Shown: in pieces, positions 7,308-15,178 of the stretch
Numbering within the stretch: the stretch's first letter is position 1
Layout: each line of letters begins with the position of its first letter
Assembly (NCBI RefSeq): GCF_021789175.1
Contig: NZ_CP084560.1
Location: 4,464,001-4,528,000 of the forward strand
Direction of reading: 5' to 3'
DNA from: Arthrobacter sp. FW306-2-2C-D06B
GTDB lineage: Bacteria > Actinomycetota > Actinomycetes > Actinomycetales > Micrococcaceae
DNA: 64,000 bases
The notes under the pieces: generated by a model
Databases searched by the model: none
What the model saw: the letters and a program-made list of their open reading frames with translations, nothing else
What the model was told of the DNA's origin: nothing
Translations under genes and position numbers: made by a program

Positions 7308-9245
7308 TCAGCGGTGCATGTGGCGGGCGTGGAGCGAGTCGTATTGGACGGCATGCCGCACGGGGGCGTTGGGGGCGCCGTAGCCGTCGTAGTTGCCCCG
7401 GCGTTCCACCATTTCGAAGAACACGCTGCCCACCGTGGCGGTGTAGAAGTGGAGGAATTCACCGTTGGCGTCCCTGTCATAGAGGAGGTTCAGTTCCTTG
7501 AGGGTGGCGAGGAAGGCAGGATCCAGGGCGAAGCGCGCATCCAGGTCCTCGTAGTAGTTCGCCGGGATCTGCAGGAAGTCGAGTCCGCGTGCCTGCGCCG
7601 CCCGCGCCGTGGCCACGAGGTCGTCCACCGCGAACGCGATGTGTTCCTGGTAGCTCTTGCGGGCGCCGTTGCCTTGCTGGCCGGGGCCTTGCTGGCCCGG
7701 GTCCTGTTGAAGCACGGGAGCGAGGTTCAGGACGAGGCGCACGGCTCGGTCCGACGTCAGCATGACCTGTGAGCGCACCAGGCCGCTAGGGCTTGGCACC
7801 TCGGCGAACGGCTGCGGTTCCAATGCGAGGGCACTCGTGTAGAAGAGGACGGCTTCGTCGAAGTGCTGCCAGGGCTGGGCCAGGTTCACGTGGTCGATCA
7901 CGGCTTGCGCTCCCGCTGAAGGGTGCTCGAGTCCTTCGCCGAATTCATGCGTCCATGCCGCCGTCCCGTCGGGGCTGCCTTGGCAAAGGAAGATCTCAGT
8001 GGAGTCCGGGGCGGCGATGCCTTGGAACACTTCCTCGTCGGCCTGGACTTTGCGCGGCACCACGGGGGCCTTGAGTTGCTGGGCCCGGGCCGAGGCAATC
8101 ACAGGAGAGTCGACGTCGAACCCCAACGCCGCAATGGCGGGTTCACTGTGCGACGGCGCCTGTTCGTTGATGATGACGCGTGCTTGCCCCATGGACCACA
8201 ACTGCACGTCCTTGGTCCGGTGCCGGCCGTCGAATTCGAAGCCGAGCTGGCCCAGGAGCGTCTCGAGCTGGGCGGGCTCATCGGTCTTGACCTCTGCGAA
8301 GTTGAACCCGGCCGGTTCGGCCACCTTGGGCAGCGTGGCCAGTTCCATGGGATAACGACGCCGGCCGGCAGCGTTGGCGAGCGAGTCACCGCCGGAGGGT
8401 CCCGGAGTGAGGGATACCGCATTCGCGTCGAGCCATTTGGCGCTTTGTTCCTCAAGCCAAATCAGCGAGCGCATCGCGTCCACGGCGGTGCGCTCCACAT
8501 CGGATTGGCGGAAGACGTCGTTGAAGACCTCCAGCGAGACCGGGCCGGAGTAGCCCGCGCGGGCTACGTGGCCCATGAACTTGGCCAGCTCGAACTGTCC
8601 TTCGCCCGGGAACACGCGGTAATGCCGGCTCCAGGACAGGACATCCATGGAGAGCTTCGGCGCGTCGGCCACTTGGACGAAGAAGATCTTTTCAGGCTTG
8701 ATGGCCTCGATGGGCGCGGTGTCCCAGTCGCGGGAAAGGATGTGGAAGGAGTCCAGGCACGTGCCCAGGTTGGGGTGGTCCACGGTGCCCACCAAGCGGT
8801 GCGCGTGCTCGTAGTCGTTGACGTATTTGCCCCAGGCCAGGGCCTCGTACGCTACTTTGACTCCGTGGTTCCCGGCCAATTCCGCTAGGCGGGAGAGCTG
8901 CCCGGCCCGGAGGTCGTCGTCGTCGATCGTGGCGGTTCCCACGTTGGTGCACACCAGGATGGTGTCCATGCCGAGGCGGGACATGAGCTTGAACTTGGCG
9001 TCCGCCCGGCGCAGGTTTTCCTGCAGGAGTTCTTCGGAGACGCTGTCGAAGTCGCGGAACGGCTGGTATAGATCCAGGCCGAGTCCGAGGTCCGCGGCCA
9101 TCTTCCGCACATCCTCCGGGCTGAGCGGCGAAGTGACGAGGTCCTGTTCGAAGATCTCGATGCCGTCGAATCCCGCGATCGCACAGGCCTGCATCTTTTC
9201 CTTGAGCGTGCCGGAGAGGCAGACTGTCGCGATTCCCGTGCGCAT
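7308..9245 (-). CDS. quiC: 3-dehydroshikimate dehydratase, two-domain (QuiC type)
   Basis: 645 residues. The N-terminal half (about 1-275) is a sugar-phosphate-isomerase-like TIM barrel with likely metal ligands Glu 134 (AYEALAWG), Asp 165 (CLDSFH), Gln 191 (FVQVADA) and Glu 239 (SLEVFND), matching bacterial dehydroshikimate dehydratases. The C-terminal half (about 300-640) resembles 4-hydroxyphenylpyruvate dioxygenase and keeps a His-His-Glu set (His 452, His 535, Glu 611). The family makes protocatechuate from 3-dehydroshikimate; the job of the second domain is unsettled. The ATG overlaps the upstream dehydrogenase stop (TGATG). Confidence 0.9.
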   Translation of the reverse strand: MRTGIATVCLSGTLKEKMQACAIAGFDGIEIFEQDLVTSPLSPEDVRKMAADLGLGLDLYQPFRDFDSVSEELLQENLRRADAKFKLMSRLGMDTILVCTNVGTATIDDDDLRAGQLSRLAELAGNHGVKVAYEALAWGKYVNDYEHAHRLVGTVDHPNLGTCLDSFHILSRDWDTAPIEAIKPEKIFFVQVADAPKLSMDVLSWSRHYRVFPGEGQFELAKFMGHVARAGYSGPVSLEVFNDVFRQSDVERTAVDAMRSLIWLEEQSAKWLDANAVSLTPGPSGGDSLANAAGRRRYPMELATLPKVAEPAGFNFAEVKTDEPAQLETLLGQLGFEFDGRHRTKDVQLWSMGQARVIINEQAPSHSEPAIAALGFDVDSPVIASARAQQLKAPVVPRKVQADEEVFQGIAAPDSTEIFLCQGSPDGTAAWTHEFGEGLEHPSAGAQAVIDHVNLAQPWQHFDEAVLFYTSALALEPQPFAEVPSPSGLVRSQVMLTSDRAVRLVLNLAPVLQQDPGQQGPGQQGNGARKSYQEHIAFAVDDLVATARAAQARGLDFLQIPANYYEDLDARFALDPAFLATLKELNLLYDRDANGEFLHFYTATVGSVFFEMVERRGNYDGYGAPNAPVRHAVQYDSLHARHMHR

Positions 9246-10168
9246 CAGTGCCCCGCTCCGGCGAGTGCCTTGCCGGACTTCGACTCTTCAGCCTTGGCGT
9301 CTTCGGCGCCCACCAACTCCAGGAAATGTGCCCGCATCCGTTCGGGATCGGCGTCGCGCCCGGTGAAGATGCGGAAAGCGTCGGCGGCCTGCCCCACGGC
9401 CATGCGTCCGCCGTCGAGCACCCGGCAGCCCTTGGCCCGGGCCTCGAGTACCAGCTGGGTCTCGATCGGCCGGTAGACGATATCGGCCACCCAGTGCCGG
9501 GGCTCCACGAGGGACATGTCCAGTGGGAGGCCGGGATGAGCGGCCATGCCCACCGGCGTGCAGTGCACCAAACCGTCTGCCAGAGGCATGAGTTGCGCCA
9601 GCTCCGCCGTCGTGCGCGCGGTGACCGTGCTGCCCGGGAACAGGGCGGCGAGTTCGTCCGCCCGTTCGGCGCAGCGCGCGGGGTCCACGTCCACCAGGTC
9701 CAGTTTCTTGACGCCCGCCGAAAGAAGGGCGTAGGCGACAGCGGAGCCGGCACCCCCGGCCCCGAGCTGGACGACGCGGTGCAGGCCGGCGTCGGGAAGG
9801 CCGCTGGCCAGCGCGGAGCCAAAGCCGGAGAAGTCTGTGTTGTGGCCGATGAAGCGGCCGTCCTGGATCAGCACGGTGTTCACAGCGCCGAGCCGCTGTG
9901 CGTCCTCGGAAACCTCGTCCAGGAACGGCAGCACGAGTTGTTTGCACGGATGCGTGATGTTGAGGCCGTTGTAGCCAAGCCGGGAAGCTGCGGTCAGCAA
10001 ATCGCCGACGGCGGAGCCGGGCAGCGAGAGCTCCAGCAGGTCGATGGGCCGGTACAGATAGCGCAGCCCCTGTACGTCAGCCTCCTTCTCATGCATGGGC
10101 GGCGTCAGCGAAGGCGATACGCCTTCACCGATAAGGCCCACCAGGAAGGATTCGGCTCGGTTGCTCAT
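9245..10168 (-). CDS. aroE: Quinate/shikimate 5-dehydrogenase (AroE family)
   Basis: 307 residues. The ATG at 10168 is chosen because AAAGGAG lies eight bases before it; an ATG at 10174 is only two bases from the same site. The substrate loop GVSPSLTPPMHE and the dinucleotide-binding GAGGAGSAVAYAL motif are present. The position ahead of quiC and pca genes argues for the catabolic form (quinate or shikimate to 3-dehydro products) rather than aromatic amino-acid synthesis. No separate dehydroquinate dehydratase gene is in the window. Confidence 0.9.
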   Translation of the reverse strand: MSNRAESFLVGLIGEGVSPSLTPPMHEKEADVQGLRYLYRPIDLLELSLPGSAVGDLLTAASRLGYNGLNITHPCKQLVLPFLDEVSEDAQRLGAVNTVLIQDGRFIGHNTDFSGFGSALASGLPDAGLHRVVQLGAGGAGSAVAYALLSAGVKKLDLVDVDPARCAERADELAALFPGSTVTARTTAELAQLMPLADGLVHCTPVGMAAHPGLPLDMSLVEPRHWVADIVYRPIETQLVLEARAKGCRVLDGGRMAVGQAADAFRIFTGRDADPERMRAHFLELVGAEDAKAEESKSGKALAGAGH

Positions 10169-10264
10169 GCTCATTGCTCCTTTGACAACTGCACCCGCGG
10201 ATTGACCGCCTCTGGATCCCCTTGAGTCATCCAGAGTCTGCTGCTCCGCCGGGCGGTATGAATC

Positions 10265-10313
10265 AGACTACACAAAATGTTCATATATTGCACTTGTGTT
10301 CTTATCGCGAACA
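10265..10313 (-). promoter_or_regulatory. Probable qui-pca promoter and IclR-type operator
   Basis: On the minus strand a GTGCAA (10293-10288) and a TAGTCT (10270-10265) are 17 bases apart, about 100 bases before the dehydrogenase start. Next to the -35 box lies the palindrome TGTTC-TTATCGC-GAACA (10297-10313); another TGTTC occurs at 10278. A five-seven-five palindrome just upstream of -35 fits an IclR-type activator. This is the only long gap (about 170 bases) before the ten-gene operon. Confidence 0.5.
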
Positions 10314-10335
10314 AAAGCGCCGACCACTAGCGTCC

Positions 10336-11106
10336 TTAGCGCTGCGGCAAGCGATCGGCGAGCTCGGACGCCGCGCTCTTCAGCAAGGGGACCACCGCCA
10401 CCAGCTGCTCGACGCTCATCCTGAAAACAGGCACCGCGGTGGCAAGGGACGCGAAGGCGACGCCTTGCGAATTGAGGACGGGGACCGCGACGGCGCGCAT
10501 GCCCACCTCGTTTTCCTCGTCCATGATCGCGTAGCCCTGGCGCCGGACCTTCTCGATTTCCAAGCGGAAGGCGTCGCGGTCGGTAATGGAGAACTCCGTC
10601 AGTGGCTCCAACTCGAGCTCTTCCACCAACTGTTGCCGCTCGCCGTCGTCCGCGAAGGCAACAAGCGCCTTGCCAACTGCCGTCGTGTGGAGCATTCCAA
10701 GGTGCCCCGGATCGCTCGTGACCCGGAACATTTGGGGGCCATCCACTTTGTTGACCGTGAGGTGGTGGTGGCCATCCCGGACCGAGAGGATGGTGGCCTC
10801 GCCGGTCCCCTCCGTCACGCGCTGCAGGATGGGCCGCGCGGTGCCGGCAAAGCCATGGTGGTTTGATACACGTTGACCGAGCTGGAAGACGCGAAGTCCC
10901 AGATGGTAGCGGCGGCCGTCGGCCTCGTAGTCGACGAATCCGTCGCGGGTCAGCGATCCGAGCAGCCGGTAAGTAGTGCTGAACGGCAGCTCCGCCTGGC
11001 GGGCGAGCTCCGAGGCGCTGGCCCCCTTGGGCTCATTGCCCAGCAGTACGAGGAGGCCCAGGGCCTTTCCGATCATGTCGGTTTTTGTGTCTTCCTTCAC
11101 ATCCAT
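10336..11106 (-). CDS. IclR-family transcriptional regulator
   Basis: 256 residues from the ATG at 11106; an ATG at 11124 is possible but less likely. The winged helix (about 10-75) contains GASASELARQAELPFSTTYRLL; the effector domain follows with the GMLHTTAVGKAL motif and the GYAIMDEENEVGMRAVAVPV segment typical of the family. It lies between the qui-pca operon and the divergent symporter, so quinate, shikimate or protocatechuate is the likely effector; this is inferred from position. Confidence 0.88.
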   Translation of the reverse strand: MDVKEDTKTDMIGKALGLLVLLGNEPKGASASELARQAELPFSTTYRLLGSLTRDGFVDYEADGRRYHLGLRVFQLGQRVSNHHGFAGTARPILQRVTEGTGEATILSVRDGHHHLTVNKVDGPQMFRVTSDPGHLGMLHTTAVGKALVAFADDGERQQLVEELELEPLTEFSITDRDAFRLEIEKVRRQGYAIMDEENEVGMRAVAVPVLNSQGVAFASLATAVPVFRMSVEQLVAVVPLLKSAASELADRLPQR

Positions 11107-11119
11107 ACCTAAAGATTGC

Positions 11120-11220
11120 CACATCGTGAGAGCTATATCTAGATGGTGAGTAAATATCTTGACAAGTGACTACGCTCACAGTCATCATTGCTATATCGCA
11201 CAAGTAGCTCTCACAATGTG
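11120..11220. promoter_or_regulatory. Divergent control region with a 16-bp inverted repeat pair
   Basis: CACATCGTGAGAGCTA (11120-11135) and TAGCTCTCACAATGTG (11205-11220) are inverted copies with one mismatch, 69 bases apart. Between them are a TTGACA (11159-11164), two further GTGAG/CTCAC half-sites and AT-rich stretches. The left copy sits 14 bases ahead of the IclR start and the right copy about 95 bases ahead of the symporter, as expected for paired operators acting on both genes. Confidence 0.5.
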
Positions 11221-11313
11221 GCTACAGTGTGAGGCCGCTGCCGGACCCACATCGACGTTCCAGGTACGCAAATTTCAGCCAGATGCGACATCGCCGTCAC
11301 ACAAAGGAACACC

Positions 11314-12630
11314 ATGAGTCACACGATCCCGTCTACGACGCCGGGCACTGCCACGGCAGGAACGCCGAAGAAGGCCGCCCTCGCCAGCTTCCTCGGCAGC
11401 GCCGTCGAGTACTACGACTTCTTCATCTTCGGTTCGGCCGCGGCCTTGATCTTCCCGCACGTCTTCTTCCCCAGCGCGGATGCCAACGCAGCCATCATGT
11501 CCTTCGCGACGTTCGGCTTCGCCTACGTGGCAAGGCCAATCGGAGCCATCATCCTGGGGCACTTCGGCGACCGCATCGGCCGCCAACGCGTCCTGATGTT
11601 CACCCTTGTACTTATGGGCGGTGCGACGTTCATCATCGGCTGCCTCCCCGATTTCAAGTCCATCGGATGGTGGGCTCCGGCGCTGCTGGTCTTCGCACGC
11701 CTCTGCCAGGGCCTCTCGGCCGCCGGTGAACAAGCCGGAGCTTCGTCCATGACCCTGGAACACGCTCCGGACAACCGCCGCTCCTTCTTTACTTCCTGGA
11801 CCCTCACGGGAACCCAGGGCGGCCAGATCCTCGCAGCATTGGTCTTCATCCCCGTGGTCGCCCTCCCCGACGAGATCAAGTACGGCATCGGCTGGCGCAT
11901 CCCGTTCTGGCTCAGCGCCGTGGTAGTCCTGGTCGCGTTCTTCATCCGTCGCACCCTGCATGAGCCGCCGGCGTTCGCCGAGGCCAAGAAGAACAACCAG
12001 ATCGCCAAGCTTCCCGTCGCTGACCTCCTCCGGCTGCACTGGGCCGACGTCCTGCGCGTTATCTGCTGCGCCTTCATCTCCGCCGTGAGCACCGTCTTCG
12101 GCACCTTGGCGATTGCCTATGCCAAGGATGTGGCCCACGTCAACAGCACCATCACCTTGTGGCTCGTCGTGGCGGCAAACGTCGTCGCGCTCGGCACCCA
12201 GCCGGTCTTCGGCCGGATGGCTGACCGGATCGGCCGCAAGCCCGTCTTCATCTACGGCGCCGTCGCCAGCGCCATCATGACGCCGGTGTTCCTCCTGACG
12301 CTCGAGTCCGGAAACGTGCCGCTCATGTTCCTGGTCTCCGTGGTGTACTTCGCTCTCGGATACGCCGCTGCAAACGCGGTGTGGCCCTCCTTCTACGGCG
12401 AAATGTTCAGCACCAAGGTCCGTTTCTCCGGCTTGGCCATCGGCACGCAGATCGGCTTCCTCATGGCAGGCTTCGCCCCGACGATCGTCACCGCGATGGG
12501 CGGCACCAAGGCCGGCGGCTGGGTCCAGATCAGCATCTTCACCGGCGTCATCTGCGTCATCGCAGCTGTCTCCGCGATGACCGCCCGCGAATCCTTCAAG
12601 ACCCCGACGGCGGAGCTCGGCCTGAAGTAG
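11314..12630 (+). CDS. MFS metabolite:H+ symporter, shikimate/quinate type
   Basis: 438 residues with twelve predicted membrane segments. The start after AAAGGAAC is clear. It has the symporter-family opening SFLGSAVEYYDFFIFGSAAAL, the loop GHFGDRIGRQR between segments 2 and 3, and the repeat GRMADRIGRKP between 8 and 9. Members such as ShiA and KgtP take up dicarboxylates, shikimate or quinate. Divergence from the IclR gene and the qui-pca operon suggests import of shikimate, quinate or protocatechuate. Confidence 0.88.
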   Translation: MSHTIPSTTPGTATAGTPKKAALASFLGSAVEYYDFFIFGSAAALIFPHVFFPSADANAAIMSFATFGFAYVARPIGAIILGHFGDRIGRQRVLMFTLVLMGGATFIIGCLPDFKSIGWWAPALLVFARLCQGLSAAGEQAGASSMTLEHAPDNRRSFFTSWTLTGTQGGQILAALVFIPVVALPDEIKYGIGWRIPFWLSAVVVLVAFFIRRTLHEPPAFAEAKKNNQIAKLPVADLLRLHWADVLRVICCAFISAVSTVFGTLAIAYAKDVAHVNSTITLWLVVAANVVALGTQPVFGRMADRIGRKPVFIYGAVASAIMTPVFLLTLESGNVPLMFLVSVVYFALGYAAANAVWPSFYGEMFSTKVRFSGLAIGTQIGFLMAGFAPTIVTAMGGTKAGGWVQISIFTGVICVIAAVSAMTARESFKTPTAELGLK

Positions 12631-12663
12631 GACGCTACCCCGATTCCCCCCATCCATTGCTCC

Positions 12664-12699
12664 GTGCCTGTCGTTTTGAGCCCTCAGAACGACAGGCAC
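12664..12699. repeat. 36-bp palindrome after the symporter gene (same core family)
   Basis: GTGCCTGTCGTT (12664-12675) and AACGACAGGCAC (12688-12699) are exact inverted copies around a 12-base centre that reads almost as the reverse complement of the centre in the 3010-3075 element. It shares the TGTCGTT/AACGACA core but not the CCCAACT outer arms of the larger elements. It starts 33 bases after the symporter stop and may also end that transcript. Confidence 0.7.
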
Positions 12700-12884
12700 G
12701 TGGGCCCACGCCGGCAGGGTTCCCGGGCCGAACTTGTGAGGCTAGGGGGCCGGTGGGGAGCAATGGATTTTTTTGCTAACGGAAGTCTTACCCACGGCTA
12801 ACCCATACGAAACCACCCTGCAACATTGGCCCGTCACACTGGAATAGCCGGCAAACGCTGGCAGCTCCAGCCAGGGAGGCCACC

Positions 12885-13121
12885 ATGTTGAAGGAAGTAT
12901 CAACCCACCCCACAAGAATCCGCGCCCTTGACCAGTTGCACCGTGGCGACCAGATCGAAGCCCGCCTCTCCGTCGGACCCTCCTACGATGACGTTGTCAT
13001 CCGCCGGGGCAGCGTCCAGGAAACGGCTCCGGGCATCGGCGTCGTCTGGATCATGGATCAGCTGACAGGCCTGCGCAAGGCCATCAATACCGACGAATGC
13101 ACAGTCTGGCGAGTGGCCTGA
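12885..13121 (+). CDS. Small conserved-looking hypothetical protein
   Basis: 78 residues with a good ribosome site (GGGAGG six bases ahead of ATG). The sequence is soluble, with a compact beta-rich look (DQIEARLSVGP, VVIRRGSVQETAPGIGVVWI) and an acidic end. No family recognised. It stands alone between the symporter and the convergent MoaD-like gene, 16 bases from the latter's stop. Confidence 0.7.
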   Translation: MLKEVSTHPTRIRALDQLHRGDQIEARLSVGPSYDDVVIRRGSVQETAPGIGVVWIMDQLTGLRKAINTDECTVWRVA

Positions 13122-13137
13122 CCTGGCCCCGAACCGC

Positions 13138-13425
13138 TCAGCCGCCAGCCACGGACTGGATGATCAAGACCTCCTGGCCGGCCGTAACCTCAGTATCCAG
13201 ACCCTTCAGACGCCGGACCTCCTCGCCGTTCACGTAAATATTCACGTAGCGCCGGAGCGAACCGGTTTCATCCCGGAGCCTCCGGGCCAGCACCGGGTAA
13301 TTACCGGTCACAGCGTCAAGCAAGCTTTCCACGGTCACAGCTCCGTCGGCGGGCGTAGTCAGGTAGGACTGCCCGCCGGCGAGGGGCTGGAGAACGCTAG
13401 GCAACACCACGGTGATATCGGGCAA
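13138..13425 (-). CDS. MoaD/ThiS-like sulfur-carrier-fold protein
   Basis: 95 residues from a TTG at 13425, nine bases after the upstream stop with AGGACGG ahead; no ATG or GTG fits as well. It shows the beta-grasp pattern of MoaD/ThiS proteins and ends in SVAGG, the terminal Gly-Gly that the family activates as adenylate or thiocarboxylate. No molybdopterin or thiamine genes are nearby. It is coupled to the propeller gene upstream, so its partner is probably something other than MoaE or ThiG. Confidence 0.75.
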   Translation of the reverse strand: MPDITVVLPSVLQPLAGGQSYLTTPADGAVTVESLLDAVTGNYPVLARRLRDETGSLRRYVNIYVNGEEVRRLKGLDTEVTAGQEVLIIQSVAGG

Positions 13426-13433
13426 GATCCGTC

Positions 13434-14591
13434 CTAAGCCGGAAGACCGGATGCTGCGGAGGCAGCGGCCAATTCGTCGGCGACATCTGCGGAGACAACC
13501 CCGGCGATGATGGCAGCGCGGACGCACAAAACATCGGGTAGGTGCGAGGCCACTTCGATGAAGGACTCGCCTTCGTCGGCGCTGGCGTAGACCGAACCGC
13601 CGCGTGTTCCGAAGTACACCCCGGTAGGTTCAGCAGTGTCCACCGCGGCCGCGTCACGGAGCACGGCGTTGTATTCGTGATCCGGGAGGCCCACATCCAA
13701 GCGCTTCCACGACCCACCTGCGTCGTCCGTGCGGTGCACAGCAAGCCGGCCATCCGGCGGAATCCGCTCACTATCGGCCTTGATCGGAATCACCCAGGCG
13801 GTCCCTTCGCGGCGGGGATGGGTGAGCATGACGAAGCCGAAATCTGCCGGAAGGCCATCCGCGATGGAGATCCAGTTCTCCCCGTTGTCATCCGTGCGGT
13901 ACACGCCGTGGTGGTTCTGCGCATACAACCGGCCTTCGACGGCGGCGTCCGCGGCGATCTTGTGCACGCACTGGCCGAACTCGGGATGGGGATCCGGCAT
14001 GAAGTAGGCCGAAATCCCCTTGTTGCGGGCTTCCCAGGAGGCTCCGCCGTCGAGCGATCGGTAAACGCCTCCCGTGCTCATGGCGACGTGCACGTTCTCC
14101 CCGGAAGGGTTGACCACGATCGAGTGGGCGGCAGCCCCGCCGTAGCCGGCTCCCCACTCGCTGCGATGCGGGTGGTCCCACAGGCCGCGGTTCAACTCGA
14201 AGTGCTCGCCGCCGTCGGTGGATTTCCAGACGGAGATCGGTTCGCAACCGGCCCAGACGACCCCTGGGCGGGAGGCGGAATCGGGGTAGATCTGCCAGAT
14301 CCGTTCCAGCGCAGCCTCGGTTCCCTCAGGGAATTTGATGGCGCCTTGTTCGGGCTCGGTCCATGTGGCGCCAAGGTCATCGGAGTGGGCCACTGTGGGA
14401 CCCCAGTGTTCGGAACGCACGCCCACCATGATCCGGGGCGTGTCCCCGCGCGTATCGATCCCGATGCTGGGGATCTCGCTCATGAGGAAGTGCGGACCGG
14501 AAAGGGACCATTCCTTGCGGTCCGTGCTGCGTGCCAGCCACAGTCCTTTTTTGGTCCCGATCGCCAAGACATAACTCTCTGCGGTAGCCAT
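13434..14591 (-). CDS. Asp-box (BNR) beta-propeller protein, sialidase/photosystem-stability-factor fold
   Basis: 385 residues from the ATG at 14591 (a second ATG at 14600 is possible). At least five Asp-box repeats of the form S/T-x-D-x-G-x-x-W/F are visible, for example STDGGEHF, SLDGGASW, TDDNGENW, TDDAGGSW and SADEGESF. No signal peptide is seen, so it is probably cytosolic, and the sialidase catalytic arginines cannot be recognised. The function is unknown; it precedes the MoaD-like gene by eight bases. Confidence 0.8.
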   Translation of the reverse strand: MATAESYVLAIGTKKGLWLARSTDRKEWSLSGPHFLMSEIPSIGIDTRGDTPRIMVGVRSEHWGPTVAHSDDLGATWTEPEQGAIKFPEGTEAALERIWQIYPDSASRPGVVWAGCEPISVWKSTDGGEHFELNRGLWDHPHRSEWGAGYGGAAAHSIVVNPSGENVHVAMSTGGVYRSLDGGASWEARNKGISAYFMPDPHPEFGQCVHKIAADAAVEGRLYAQNHHGVYRTDDNGENWISIADGLPADFGFVMLTHPRREGTAWVIPIKADSERIPPDGRLAVHRTDDAGGSWKRLDVGLPDHEYNAVLRDAAAVDTAEPTGVYFGTRGGSVYASADEGESFIEVASHLPDVLCVRAAIIAGVVSADVADELAAASAASGLPA

Positions 14592-14657
14592 GCACCCCAT
14601 GCAACCATCCCGGCGCGGGAGCCGCAACGATTTTATGGACCGACCTAGGAAACCGTC

Positions 14658-14858
14658 TCAGTCTACGAACTCGGACTGCGTCTCAATGAAGTCCCAGTCG
14701 GCGTCGCTCAGCCCGCCAGCGAGCTCTTCCAGGCGCGGGCCTCCAACATCCGCAATGCGTTGCAGAACTTCGAGCGGAAGCTCGGTGGCACGAAGGTTCT
14801 CGCGCAGCCATTCCTTGCTCTTGAGGTCTATGTCCAGCCACCACATGAAGATCTCCAC
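14658..14858 (-). CDS. Small hypothetical protein
   Basis: 66 residues if it starts at the GTG at 14858, which has AGGAAGG about nine bases ahead; the frame is open to an ATG at 14903. The protein is acidic, Trp-rich at its start (FMWWLDIDLKSKEWL) and ends SDADWDFIETQSEFVD. No family recognised. It stands alone, 67 bases upstream of the propeller gene on the same strand. Confidence 0.55.
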   Translation of the reverse strand: MEIFMWWLDIDLKSKEWLRENLRATELPLEVLQRIADVGGPRLEELAGGLSDADWDFIETQSEFVD

Positions 14859-14984
14859 GTGGACCACCCCTTCCTGTGCAAAGTTAACGCTAGGCCTGCG
14901 CATGGTCCTCTACAAGGGGCCGGGAACCTGATCAAACGCCGGATTTCGCCCCGAATTCGGGGTCGGAAAAAGTAAAGTGAAAGT

Positions 14985-15115
14985 AGTTATTCAGATTGGT
15001 AGCGGAGTGCTGTTGGGGCACGTAAGCTAATTGTCAGCAGGAACCCAAAGAACCTGCTCCAAAGTCCGCTCCGGAGTGCGTATCCCCCAATAACGCACTC
15101 CGGAGCTCTTTGTTT
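14985..15115 (+). ncRNA. Possible small RNA with intrinsic terminator (in a 320-base gap)
   Basis: The gap 14859-15178 has no convincing ORF. It holds a perfect palindrome CCCCGAATTCGGGG (14949-14962), then two plus-strand hairpins: AGCAGG/CCTGCT (15036-15058) and a 13-bp stem (15069-15081 with 15093-15105) whose loop carries five C residues, followed by CTCTTTGTTT. A terminator with no plus-strand gene ahead suggests a short transcript starting near 14985-15010. C-rich loops recall the actinobacterial 6C RNA, but I cannot assign it. Start position is a guess. Confidence 0.4.
15069..15115 (+). terminator. Intrinsic terminator of the possible small RNA
   Basis: CTCCGGAGTGCGT and ACGCACTCCGGAG form a 13-bp perfect stem with an 11-base loop, followed on the plus strand by a T-rich tail (seven T in ten). 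On the minus strand no T-run follows, so it does not serve the GntP gene. Confidence 0.65.
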
Positions 15116-15178
15116 AAGCCCAAAGATGCGCAAAATCCGTGTCGCTCACCTCTTTACGAGTCGCGGCGCGGAACGGGC

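Noticed and set aside
13434..14591. Calling the propeller a true sialidase
   Set aside because: Asp-boxes are present but the catalytic arginine triad and Tyr/Glu pair cannot be recognised, and there is no secretion signal.
14985..15115. Assigning the transcript to 6C RNA, tmRNA or SRP RNA
   Set aside because: The C-rich loop is only five bases and just one of two loops has it; no tRNA-like ends or SRP core sequence are seen.
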